Assembly (NCBI GenBank): GCA_050015895.1 | Contig: JBEKAN010000014.1 | Coordinates: forward strand, 1 to 23,278 | DNA from: JBEKOF01 sp050015895 | Lineage (GTDB): Bacteria > Verrucomicrobiota > Verrucomicrobiia > Limisphaerales > Palsa-1400 | Length of the DNA: 23,278 nt | Direction: 5' to 3' | Part shown: one piece after another, positions 6,613 through 13,826 of the stretch | Numbering within the stretch: position 1 is the first letter of the stretch | Layout of the letters: every line of letters begins with the position of its first letter | Position numbers and translations under genes: made by a program | The notes under the pieces: model-generated | Database searches by the model: none | What the model was told of the DNA's origin: nothing | The model's input: only the letters and a program-made list of their open reading frames with translations

Positions 6613-7798
6613 TGGGTTTGAGGCCGATGTCTTTTTCGTAGTGGCCCAGCGTCTTGAGAGGGGTTCTCTGGCGCGCTTTCAACTCCCCGCGCAACGAGGC
6701 CAGCCGGGCCAGGGTCGGCGCGACCAGGGCGGTGTCGGGGAACCGCTCCAGGATGCGGCGCAGGGCGGCCTCGGCGGCGGGCGCGTCGTCGGCGCAACGG
6801 ATGTGGAGGTCGGCCAGGAGATTGAGCCAATGGGCGATGTGTTTGGGCGACTCGTTGGGAAAGCCGATCAATTGTTCGAGTTGTTCGACGGCCAGATCGA
6901 GCCGGTGAAAATGTTCGGCGTAGAGGTGGGCCAGTTTTTCCCGCGCTTCTGTGTCCGCCGGGTGCTTCTGCAACTGCTCCACCAAACTCTCCGCCATAGC
7001 GTCGGGATCCGCGGACGGCGGCCCCGGCGGGATGAAATCCTTGCGCAGGCCGATGTCTTTTTCCCCGTGGCGCAGCACCAGGGTGGCGGCGGTTTTGGAG
7101 GCCAGGAGGTGCTCGAGGGTGGGCAGATGGGCCAGACGCTGGGCGGCGCGATGCGCGAGGGGGGTGTCGGGGAATGAGGTGACGATCCGCTCGAAAGCGG
7201 CGCGGGCGGTCTCGGGGTCCTGGGCGAATTTGAGCTGCCAGTCGGCGATGGTGGAGAGGGCGGAGGCGATGCCGGACGGGGTCGAGGCGGGGCCTTGGAT
7301 CCAGCGTTCCAAAGTGGCCTGGGCGGCGGGGAGATCATTCAAGTCCTCGGCCTGGATGGAGGCCATGAGCATGACGCCGGGGAAATCGCCGGGGTGTTTT
7401 GCCAGTTGCTCGTCCACAATCTGGATGGCCTCATGAGGATGGCCGTTGCGGCGCTTGGTTTCTGCGACGGAATAGAAGGGCTGGGGTTCCAGCTCGGTGT
7501 TGCCTCCGTCCATGTCGCCGCACAACCACCGGGCCATCATGGCGCCGACGCTGGGCGCCCAGAGAAGTCCTATTGTAAACGCCGGCGGAATGGAAATGGC
7601 CGGCCACCAGGCGTCCGGAAAGAAGGTCATCAGCCAGATGGTCACAGATACCAGAAGGGAGGTAATGGTCCATTTGACAAGCAAGCGCGGCGGGTCCTCG
7701 CTTCTTTTGAGACTGCGCCAGGCCAGGGCGAAGGCAATGGCCGCCATCGCCACCGCAAAGGCGATGTCCGCGACGAGTCTCCAGGCGAGATCACTCAT
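6602..7798 (-). CDS. membrane protein with TPR-like repeats
   Basis: A 398-residue protein with three hydrophobic segments near the N-terminus (about 4-27, 43-60 and 63-92), so it is anchored in the inner membrane. The rest, from about residue 105, is built of helical pairs of TPR character, with repeated A-x-x-x-L-E-R-x-I and D-T-A/P-L-A-x-x-A-x-x-R-L-A patterns and F-P-D-T-P-L-A / F-P-D-T-A-L-V units. Such repeats mediate protein-protein contacts. A heptad E-K-D-I-G-L-R/K occurs twice, near 247 and at the C-terminus. The gene starts directly after the TGA of the LolA-like gene (TGA then ATG with no gap), which implies coupled translation. Its role is not recognisable beyond a scaffold in the envelope. 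Confidence 0.82.
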   Translation of the reverse strand: MSDLAWRLVADIAFAVAMAAIAFALAWRSLKRSEDPPRLLVKWTITSLLVSVTIWLMTFFPDAWWPAISIPPAFTIGLLWAPSVGAMMARWLCGDMDGGNTELEPQPFYSVAETKRRNGHPHEAIQIVDEQLAKHPGDFPGVMLMASIQAEDLNDLPAAQATLERWIQGPASTPSGIASALSTIADWQLKFAQDPETARAAFERIVTSFPDTPLAHRAAQRLAHLPTLEHLLASKTAATLVLRHGEKDIGLRKDFIPPGPPSADPDAMAESLVEQLQKHPADTEAREKLAHLYAEHFHRLDLAVEQLEQLIGFPNESPKHIAHWLNLLADLHIRCADDAPAAEAALRRILERFPDTALVAPTLARLASLRGELKARQRTPLKTLGHYEKDIGLKPTKG

Positions 7799-8587
7799 TC
7801 AGTCCTTGGGCATATCAAATTTCAGGACAGTGTGCGAGCCGGTTATTTCGTTCTGAATCTCCATTTTTTCCAGATGCCACTGGCCGTTGACTTTTTTGAA
7901 GCTGCTGCCGTGGAGGGAGAATTTCTTGACCAGGACGCCGTTGGTGTCGGTCGCCTCGGCGATGAGCAGGCCGCCGCTCTCTCTGTCAATAAAAGATTTG
8001 ACGGCGGCGACGCCGCCCTGGGGGGAGTTGGTGCTCAGGAGGACGTGGCAGGGCTGGCCCAGGCGCATCTCGCCCTTCAACTCGGCCTGGCCGGGCCAGT
8101 GCAGGAACTCCAGGCCCAGGTCGCCGACGGAGAAATCGGAGCCGGCAAAGGGGATGGCGGTGGCGGCGGGGGCGATTTTTTCGCCGTTGTAAAGATACAC
8201 GTTGGGCTGGGCGGGGCCGTGGGTGATGACCAGGCGCTCGGCGTTGATTTGGTTGGTGGCGGTGGTTTGGTAGATGGTCTGCCAGTCTCCCGAGTCGGGA
8301 TGGACGAGGACCTGGCAATCCACGGGGATTTCCTTGTGGCCGGCCTTGGAGTCAATGAGGAGGAGGCCGTGGATGTCGGAATCCTCGGTGGGCACGGAGG
8401 AGCGGATTTGGGCGGCCAGCGCCTGTCCGGCGGCGGGGTCGGCGAATGGGACGGCGGGGGGAAGGGCCATGCCGGAGGGCAGCGCCCGGTTTGAAGGCCC
8501 GCAGAGTGCGAGGGCGGCGGCCAGGACGGTGAGGAGGCGCTTTTGGCGCGGGGATTGGGACGAATGGATGGAATGGGAGCGACGCAT
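7799..8587 (-). CDS. LolA-like outer-membrane lipoprotein-sorting protein
   Basis: A 262-residue exported protein. Starting at ATG 8587, residues 1-45 hold a basic N-terminus (M-R-R-S-H-S...R-Q-K-R) and a short Leu/Ala core (L-L-T-V-L-A-A-A-L-A-L-C), a possible Sec signal with Cys at about 29. The C-terminal half shows the pattern of the LolA-like family (PF17131 type): L-L-I-A-E-A-T-D-T-N-G-V-L-V-K-K-F, then S-F-K-K-V-N-G-Q-W-H-L-E-K-M-E-I-Q-N and T-V-L-K-F-D-M. Family members carry or sense lipoproteins or lipids in the periplasm. Its stop directly abuts the start of the TPR gene, so the two probably work together. An in-frame ATG 12 codons upstream exists; no strong ribosome site decides between them. 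Confidence 0.75.
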   Translation of the reverse strand: MRRSHSIHSSQSPRQKRLLTVLAAALALCGPSNRALPSGMALPPAVPFADPAAGQALAAQIRSSVPTEDSDIHGLLLIDSKAGHKEIPVDCQVLVHPDSGDWQTIYQTTATNQINAERLVITHGPAQPNVYLYNGEKIAPAATAIPFAGSDFSVGDLGLEFLHWPGQAELKGEMRLGQPCHVLLSTNSPQGGVAAVKSFIDRESGGLLIAEATDTNGVLVKKFSLHGSSFKKVNGQWHLEKMEIQNEITGSHTVLKFDMPKD

Positions 8588-8640
8588 TTTTGTTGGAGGG
8601 GAGTTTAGCCTGACCGCGCGCATATCAGAAGTGAAAAAAT

Positions 8641-8679
8641 AGCACGATTATGCACGATTACGCACGATTGGCCTTGATC
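8641..8679. repeat. 10-bp tandem repeat, NGCACGATTA x3 plus 14-mer end
   Basis: Three consecutive 10-base units (AGCACGATTA, TGCACGATTA, CGCACGATTG) are followed by GCCTTGATC. The last 14 bases, GATTGGCCTTGATC at 8666-8679, are identical to the end of the next array at 8827-8840. The unit length equals about one helical turn. Confidence 0.85.
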
Positions 8680-8788
8680 GGCATGGCGGAAAGGGGGGAT
8701 GGATTGGAGCTGGCCGGGGTCCATGCACTGCCCGGATTTTACATTTTTTGCCATTTGGGGTGGTGGGGGGGGATGTTTTTTGGTTAAA

Positions 8789-8840
8789 TTAACCTTCATT
8801 AACCTTCATTTACCTTCATTAACCTTGATTGGCCTTGATC
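8789..8840. repeat. 10-bp tandem repeat, AACCTTCATT x5
   Basis: Five consecutive 10-base units from 8791 to 8840: AACCTTCATT twice, TACCTTCATT, AACCTTGATT and GGCCTTGATC. They decay towards the right end, where the array shares the 14-mer GATTGGCCTTGATC with the array at 8641-8679. Confidence 0.88.
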
Positions 8841-9033
8841 TGGAGGGTGGAAGAATCGAGAATCGGACGGCCTGAGCGATTCGGGTTGCCTGGCATTGGG
8901 GTTGGTCCCGATGCGGGCCTGGCTTTAACGATAAAGTGCGTCTGGTTCTCTCCTGATGCTGTGGCGGCTTTCCGCCGGTTCCGGCGTTGCATGGCACGTT
9001 TCCTTCCATGCGGCCTATTGAATCACAATTGTT

Positions 9034-9054
9034 AATAAAAGTCAAGCTTTTATT
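9034..9054. repeat. AT-rich hairpin
   Basis: AATAAAAG at 9034-9041 and CTTTTATT at 9047-9054 form a perfect 8-bp stem with a 5-base loop. It lies some 250 bases beyond the end of the methyltransferase gene on the minus strand, far for a terminator of that gene. Its role is unknown. Confidence 0.35.
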
Positions 9055-9110
9055 TGTCGGTTTAGCGGAAAGGGGGGCCTTGGCCCCAAACGCGGGAAAA
9101 GCGGGTTTTG

Positions 9111-9140
9111 CCACAGATTCACACAGATCAACACAGATGG
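9111..9140. repeat. 10-bp tandem repeat, CACAGATNNA x3
   Basis: Three 10-base units read CCACAGATTC, ACACAGATCA, ACACAGATGG. Strings of this CACAGAT type are familiar as dispersed non-coding repeats in Verrucomicrobia and some other environmental bacteria. On the minus strand they produce spurious peptides containing I-C-V-D-L-C-E-S-V-A. Confidence 0.8.
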
Positions 9141-9301
9141 AGCCGCCCTGGCTCCGAAGGCGGGGGCGGAATCTTCTCACAGGAGATAACGTAGGGAACA
9201 GGGTTTTGATTCGGGATGCCGGGGGCGGGAACAGTGGGGATTGGCAAATGGCTGGTGGACAGAGGCTTGGCTTGGGTTCAGAGACCGGGGAATCCAACGC
9301 C

Positions 9302-10567
9302 TCATGGTGAGAACACCCCACTGACGACGAACTCGAACAGCTCCTTTTTGGAATTCCTCTTGCGTAGGTTCTCAATGTGGACTTCTTGGAAACCCTGAGA
9401 ACGCATCAACACGGCGTAAATCTCCTCGGTGTGAACCATCACGTCGTAAAACTTGGAATTGCCCACGATGTAGTGAACGGCGGCCCCGCCGCGCAACACC
9501 CGCGCCAGGGAACGGAAATGAAGCACACAGTCCTCGAAGTACTTGTGGACATAGCGGGCCAAGATTTCACTGTGCTTGGTGATGCCGGAAATCATTTTGT
9601 CGAAGCCGGCGAAGGGCACCACGGCCTCGGCGGAGTGCTGCCACCGCATCAAGTTGCTCGTCGCACAGCCCCAGGTGCCTCCGATGGCCTGCCAGTCCAG
9701 TTCACCTGCCTGTCGTCCGTTTCTCAAATAACCCAGCCAATACATGTAAGGCCGAAGCTCTCGGATGTAACTCATCCGATTGGGATACGGCGGCGAGGTA
9801 ATCACACAGGAGTATCTGGCCCGGAGCGTGGAGTGGAGATTTCGGGAGTCGCCAAGGAACGCTCTGGCCAGCGAGCCGTCCAACTCTGTCGCCGCCGCAT
9901 CAAGGATTTCGGCCAGGCGCCTGCGAAACAGGCCGCTAATTTGCTCTCTCGCACACGTCGTAAGGATGGCGTCATCGCCATTTCTTGTTTTGAATGACAT
10001 GGATTGATGGCCGAAGGAAACGGAAGCCGTCTCGATGGCGACGCGGCAGAAGGCCGAAAAGAGGAGGTTGCGGGCGGCCTCGGAAACGTCCGCCTCTTTG
10101 ATGGAGTTGAAGAGGGCGGACAAAGGGAGGAGTTCATCCTCCGTCCACCATTTTTCGATGTCCGCCAGGGGCGGATGCCAGAACCCGTTTTTTTCGGAGG
10201 GCAACCGCAACCGCTCCTGAAAGCGTTCCGCTTCCGCGCGCTCTTGCGGCTTGTACGCCGTGAATTTGGCGTTGGCGAGCCAGATGAGAAACGGGTTGAT
10301 GTCCACCGTGTCCGCGCGGATGCCGTGTTCCGCACAAGTCAGCGCGGTGGTTCCAGTCCCGCAAAACGGGTCCAACACACGGTCAGCAGAGCCGAGTGGA
10401 CTAACCAAATGCTCCACCAAATGCCGGGAGTAAGCCGGGGTGAGACGAAGCCAGTTGTGGCGTCCCAAGCCACGGTTGGCCTTGAACGTCAGATGCGCTC
10501 TCTGCCGTGTGGGAGCCTGGGGCGTTTCCAAGTCGGCAAAAAGGAATGTCTGATTGTCAGTTTTCAC
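9302..10567 (-). CDS. site-specific DNA methyltransferase of a type II restriction-modification system
   Basis: A 421-residue enzyme that transfers a methyl group from S-adenosylmethionine to an exocyclic amino group in DNA. The cofactor-binding motif I is D-P-F-C-G-T-G-T-T at about 66-74, followed by D-T-V-D-I-N-P (87-92). The catalytic motif IV, T-S-P-P-Y, lies at 257-261. The S-P-P-Y form fits N4-cytosine or N6-adenine methylation; the sequence does not decide which. The start is taken as GTG 10567, because it overlaps the stop of the upstream endonuclease gene by 11 bases (GTGAAAACTGA) and the protein-like region begins there; no ATG occurs until well inside the protein. Reading further upstream in this frame only follows a shadow of the endonuclease gene. 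The pair would protect host sites while the partner cuts foreign DNA. Confidence 0.88.
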   Translation of the reverse strand: MKTDNQTFLFADLETPQAPTRQRAHLTFKANRGLGRHNWLRLTPAYSRHLVEHLVSPLGSADRVLDPFCGTGTTALTCAEHGIRADTVDINPFLIWLANAKFTAYKPQERAEAERFQERLRLPSEKNGFWHPPLADIEKWWTEDELLPLSALFNSIKEADVSEAARNLLFSAFCRVAIETASVSFGHQSMSFKTRNGDDAILTTCAREQISGLFRRRLAEILDAAATELDGSLARAFLGDSRNLHSTLRARYSCVITSPPYPNRMSYIRELRPYMYWLGYLRNGRQAGELDWQAIGGTWGCATSNLMRWQHSAEAVVPFAGFDKMISGITKHSEILARYVHKYFEDCVLHFRSLARVLRGGAAVHYIVGNSKFYDVMVHTEEIYAVLMRSQGFQEVHIENLRKRNSKKELFEFVVSGVFSP

Positions 10568-11399
10568 TGAGCAGTTTTTGGAGAATTCCTTCGATTCGTC
10601 GTTTGAGTTCGGCGGTGTTGCGTTGAAAGAAAGCCGCCAGGTCGTAACCGACCACCTCTTTGGTGAACACGTAAGCGCTGTCGAGCGAAGTTCCCCTGGT
10701 CGTGCCGCGGAGAAGAAGCCAGCGGGCGCGTTGGTATCGCTCCGCCACGTCGCCATCAATCTGCGAGGAGAGCAGCAACACCACCGGCAAGTATTGATGG
10801 GCGTAAGCGTTCGAGGCGTTTGCAACGTCGGCGTTCTGCCGTTTGGAATCCTTGCTCTTGTAGCCCTGCCGGACCTCAAAAACGGCTCCTTGCAGGATTT
10901 GTCGGGTCGGATTGGGCAATCCGATGTCGCGGCATGCGGCGTCCCGCCATTTTTGAACTCGTTGCCTGGCTGCGGGGTCGCCTATTTGGTCAAGCGGGAT
11001 GCGCCCGTCGAGCGACAACCGGCGCCGCCTCTTGCCGCGAGACCTTACGGAGTACGACCAACTCGCCGCTTCTGCCGTAAGGCCCAGGTGATCCTGAAGG
11101 ATCTCCCCAAAAACCCACTGGCACCCAATGCCGATTTGCCGATAAACGGAGGTCATCCCGCCAGCAGCCTTGTGAGCCGCATACATCAACGGCGAACTCA
11201 AACCGAACCAAGAATAGAACTCGTCAGACTCGTAAAGCTCCTGAAACTCGGCGAGCGTCAGCCCCGCCTTGCGCCCTTGCCCGAACTTCGGCCTATAGTT
11301 CGCACAGACGGCGACGGCGTTCGTCACCAGTTCCAGATATTTCTTGTCGGATGCCAGCATACCCAAGGACAGCTTAGACCTTCGCATATCCTTGCGCAT
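10557..11399 (-). CDS. probable type II restriction endonuclease
   Basis: A 280-residue protein directly upstream of, and overlapping, the methyltransferase gene on the same strand, which is the main ground for the call. It contains a charged stretch G-A-V-F-E-V-R-Q-G-Y-K-S-K-D-S-K-R (about 171-187) after a hydrophobic strand, a plausible PD-(D/E)xK-type active site (Glu175, Lys181/Lys183), followed by Q-N-A-D-V-A-N-A-S-N-A-Y. This pattern resembles known type II restriction enzymes, but I cannot name the specificity. A basic patch R-G-K-R-R-R-R at about 121-127 could contact DNA. The start could be ATG 11399 or ATG 11387 (AAGGAT just before); a TTG further up is unlikely. The gene diverges from the YgjP-like gene with 61 bases between. 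Confidence 0.75.
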   Translation of the reverse strand: MRKDMRRSKLSLGMLASDKKYLELVTNAVAVCANYRPKFGQGRKAGLTLAEFQELYESDEFYSWFGLSSPLMYAAHKAAGGMTSVYRQIGIGCQWVFGEILQDHLGLTAEAASWSYSVRSRGKRRRRLSLDGRIPLDQIGDPAARQRVQKWRDAACRDIGLPNPTRQILQGAVFEVRQGYKSKDSKRQNADVANASNAYAHQYLPVVLLLSSQIDGDVAERYQRARWLLLRGTTRGTSLDSAYVFTKEVVGYDLAAFFQRNTAELKRRIEGILQKLLSEN

Positions 11400-11460
11400 T
11401 ATTATTCCAAGAGAAATTGGAAGTTGTCGCAAATGGGGGGGCGGGTGTTTTACTGGGGGA

Positions 11461-12306
11461 ATGGCGCTGGATTTCTTTTTGAAACGGGGGGAGGCGGAGT
11501 TGGAGGGAAGCTCTCTGGCGGCGGGGGGACGCCGGATTCCGCTGGTGATGGTCCGGAATCACCGGGCGCGCCGCAACCTGCTTCGTCTGCGGCCGGACGG
11601 CTCGGCGCGGTTGACGATTCCACGCCGGGGTTCGGCGCGGGAGGGACGACAGTTCGCGGAGCGAAACACGGAATGGCTCGCGCGACAGTTGGAGAGGCTC
11701 GCGGCATGTCCAGTCAAGCCGCAACAATGGCTCGTGGGAACGGAGATTCTGTTTCGCGGGGAGATGGTCAGGATCGAAGCGGGGGTGAACGGGGAGAGCG
11801 GTGCGGTGCGGTGCGGCGGCGAGGTTGTGAGGGTCCCGGATGTGAATGGGGATTTGCGCCCGTGGATCGCGAGGCATTTGTGGAGACTGGCGGCGCGGGA
11901 ATTTCCGCCGCGGGTTTTGGAATTTGCGGCGGCGCGCCAATTGACGGCGGGGCGGGTTTCCGTTCGCAATCAGCGCTCGCGCTGGGGCTCGTGCTCGCGG
12001 CGCGGGACGGTTTCCTTGAACTGGAGGCTGATCCAGACGCCGCCGTTTGTGCGGGATTACATCCTGCTGCACGAGTTGACGCACCTGCGGCACATGAACC
12101 ATTCGGCGCGCTACTGGCAGGAGGTGGCGGGTGTGTGCCCGGGATATGAGGCGGCGGAAAGCTGGTTGAAGGAACACGCCGAGATCTGGAAGAACAACTC
12201 AAGGAATTCCTTTCCGAGCAATTGCGCAAATGGGTGCGCACCTTTCCATCGGACTATTTCAAGCATCTGTGCCGGTTGCGCGGCGTTGAAATGCGCCCAG
12301 ACATGA
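11461..12306 (+). CDS. YgjP-like (DUF45) metallopeptidase with altered C-terminus
   Basis: A 281-residue protein of the YgjP/SprT-like zinc-peptidase group. The zinc site H-E-L-T-H (204-208) with a third histidine in M-N-H-S (214) and the family signature R-S-R-W-G-S-C-S (172-179) are intact, as is the N-terminal V-x-x-x-R-R/A-R-x-N-L-x-L-R region. Members are usually about 230-240 residues and end shortly after a W-L-K-E-H-type helix. Here the frame passes that point (A-E-I-W at 240-243) and adds about 38 residues of Cys/Ser-rich sequence that is an out-of-frame reading of a P63C-domain gene fragment. So the natural stop appears to have been lost by a deletion or insertion, and the tail is probably meaningless. 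ATG 11461 is the start because the conserved region begins there. Confidence 0.83.
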   Translation: MALDFFLKRGEAELEGSSLAAGGRRIPLVMVRNHRARRNLLRLRPDGSARLTIPRRGSAREGRQFAERNTEWLARQLERLAACPVKPQQWLVGTEILFRGEMVRIEAGVNGESGAVRCGGEVVRVPDVNGDLRPWIARHLWRLAAREFPPRVLEFAAARQLTAGRVSVRNQRSRWGSCSRRGTVSLNWRLIQTPPFVRDYILLHELTHLRHMNHSARYWQEVAGVCPGYEAAESWLKEHAEIWKNNSRNSFPSNCANGCAPFHRTISSICAGCAALKCAQT

Positions 12307-12614
12307 AGCTCCCGCAATATTTTGGAAAACTTACAAACAATCTGATATATCGCCGATTGGCTCCTGGACTACTGCAAAAGCTCAAGGGGCGCAGAACCGA
12401 GCGGGGACATCCGGGGGATAAACTGCATTCATGGCTCAGTGAGGACATTGGCTTCCGTGGGGTTTTGGTTCACTTAGGGACGGTAGTGGGCTTAATGAAA
12501 CTGCATACCGATTACGACGCCTTTGAGAGGCAGTTGAACACAATCGCGCCAATTTATCCTCAGAGTCCGGGCTTGTTCGATAATCCACAAGATTGGGAAA
12601 CGCCGAAAGGCTGA
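12183..12614 (+). pseudogene. P63C-domain protein, C-terminal remnant
   Basis: From about 12183 a protein-like reading appears in the frame that ends at TGA 12612-12614: D-L-E-E-Q-L-K-E-F-L, then W-V-R-T-F-P-S-D-Y-F-K-H-L-C-R-L-R-G, R-P-D-M-K-L-P-Q-Y-F-G-K-L-T-N-N-L-I-Y-R-R-L-A-P-G and H-S-W-L-S-E-D-I-G, ending in W-E-T-P-K-G. This is the P63C domain (PF10546) characteristic block order, F-P-x-x-Y/F-F then R-L-R-G, T-N-x-x-Y-x-R-L-A-P-G and W-L-x-x-D-I-G. The usual N-terminal part is missing and there is no good start codon at the left edge; a TTG at 12222 would begin inside the domain. The fragment overlaps the 3' end of the YgjP-like gene in another frame, so the junction is a scar. P63C proteins are of unclear function and often occur in mobile or phage-derived regions. 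Confidence 0.72.
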
Positions 12615-12780
12615 ATTTCGCAGGGGCGGCGGGGAAGCCGGGATGCTCATTCGCACCTCGAGCGTCTGGCCCACTCACCCGCCGTTCCCTGCACTACACT
12701 TTCAGGATAATATCACAGGCGCGCGGGCGGCGCAAACCAGATGCAAACTAACCGTACGCCAGCCAGGCGGGCGCCAATGG

Positions 12781-12830
12781 GGCTTGATCCAAGTATATCC
12801 AGGCATGTACAAGTATATCCCGGCATATCC
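12781..12830. repeat. degenerate 10-bp tandem repeat (AAGTATATCC type), 20-bp dimers
   Basis: Five 10-base units, GGCTTGATCC, AAGTATATCC, AGGCATGTAC, AAGTATATCC, CGGCATATCC, precede the Sco gene start by 12 bases. Units 2-3 and 4-5 form a 20-bp direct repeat with three mismatches. The 10-bp period matches the arrays at 8641-8840 and 9111-9140. Its proximity to the start codon could affect transcription or translation of the Sco gene; no function is shown. Confidence 0.75.
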
Positions 12831-12842
12831 AACCCAAAGAAA

Positions 12843-13826
12843 ATGATTTCAAGGAACCTTTTTGAACCATGCCCCCCCAATCGGGGCGGATATGGCGTCC
12901 TTGCGACTTGGCGACTTTGCGTCGAGGCGGCAGCGATCCTTCTTTTGGCCTTGACGGGATGCGATAAGGCGTCCGGCTTGCAAACCAACGGCGGGGAAAG
13001 GCGCGATTATGCCGTCAGAGGCGTGATCCGGGCGCTGGAGCCGGACGGCAGAACGGTGGTCATCCAGCACGAGGCCGTCTCCAATTACATGGGCGCCATG
13101 ACGATGCCCTTTGAGGTGAGGGACGCGAAGGAACTGGGCGGTCTGCGGCCCGGGGATCTTGTTTCCTTCCATATAATGGTGACGAGCCATGACGGCTGGA
13201 TCGAAAAGATCGTCAAATTGAGCAACGCTCCGCCAGCGACGGGAGCGCCCGCGCCCGCCCCGCCGGCGGTGCAATCCCTGGTCACGCGCGCGCTGGCGCC
13301 GCTGGGCGAGGGCGACCGGCTGCCGGATTATCATTTCACCAATGAACTGGGCCAGGCGGTCCATTTGGAGGCGTACCGGGGACAGGTCATCGCGTTGACC
13401 TTCTTCTTTACAAAATGCCCGTTTCCGACGGCCTGCCCGCTGTTGTCGGAGCACTTCTCCAGCGTCCAGGAGAAACTGCCGCTCCTGGCCGGGGCGCCGA
13501 CCCGCTGGCGCCTGTTGTCCATCACCTTTGATCCCGCCAACGACACCCCGGCGGCGCTGCTGGATTACGCCCGGCGCTACCATTATGACCCGGCCCGCTG
13601 GAGCTTCCTGACCGGAAGCCTGGAGGAGATCACCGAGCTGGCCGACCAGTGCGGGGAAGAATTCCAGAACGACGGGCACACGATCAGCCACAGCTTGCGC
13701 ACCGTGGTGGTGGACGCGGAGGGCCGGGTGCGCTGGATCATGCCCGGCAACGCCTGGAGCGGCGACGACCTGGCGCGAGAGATGGTCAAAGCGGCCCAAC
13801 CGCAGCAAGGTGCCGTCAAGAAATAA
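12843..13826 (+). CDS. CusF-Sco copper chaperone lipoprotein (SCO1/SenC family)
   Basis: A 327-residue lipoprotein. The signal sequence ends in a good lipobox L-T-G-C (Cys40). Residues about 55-127 are a CusF-like copper-binding domain with His76, Met83, Met86 and Met88 (H-E-A-V-S-N-Y-M-G-A-M-T-M). After a Pro/Ala linker, residues about 150-315 form a thioredoxin-like Sco domain with the cysteine pair T-K-C-P-F-P-T-A-C-P (Cys192, Cys198), the D-P-A-N-D-T-P loop (230-236) and the metal-ligand His283 (I-S-H-S-L). The canonical Sco motif is Cys-x3-Cys; here it is Cys-x5-Cys. Sco proteins deliver copper to the CuA site of cytochrome c oxidase or act as redox proteins. The last codons (G-A-V-K-K-stop) are supplied by the left arm of the palindrome at 13808-13970. 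ATG 12843 is chosen for the signal peptide. Confidence 0.88.
   Translation: MISRNLFEPCPPNRGGYGVLATWRLCVEAAAILLLALTGCDKASGLQTNGGERRDYAVRGVIRALEPDGRTVVIQHEAVSNYMGAMTMPFEVRDAKELGGLRPGDLVSFHIMVTSHDGWIEKIVKLSNAPPATGAPAPAPPAVQSLVTRALAPLGEGDRLPDYHFTNELGQAVHLEAYRGQVIALTFFFTKCPFPTACPLLSEHFSSVQEKLPLLAGAPTRWRLLSITFDPANDTPAALLDYARRYHYDPARWSFLTGSLEEITELADQCGEEFQNDGHTISHSLRTVVVDAEGRVRWIMPGNAWSGDDLAREMVKAAQPQQGAVKK

Larger units (their letters stand above)
8588..9301. other. 714-base non-coding stretch with short-period repeats
   Basis: No convincing gene was found on either strand between the start of the LolA-like gene and the end of the methyltransferase gene. The stretch holds three arrays of 10-bp period (listed separately), an AT-rich hairpin at 9034-9054, and a repeated 13-mer GCGGAAAGGGGGG at 8686-8698 and 9065-9077. 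Reading frames that cross it are low-complexity and change character at each repeat, so they are taken as spurious. One of them, on the minus strand, encodes I-C-V-D-L-C-E-S-V-A over the CACAGAT array. Confidence 0.7.

Noticed and set aside
8806..9375. Minus-strand open frame of 189 codons across the repeat region
   Set aside because: It translates the CACAGAT array (I-C-V-D-L-C-E-S-V-A) and other repeats; no coherent protein pattern.
10554..12149. Plus-strand open frame of 531 codons across the restriction gene and the peptidase
   Set aside because: It is antisense to the endonuclease and out of frame with the peptidase; its character changes at each gene boundary.
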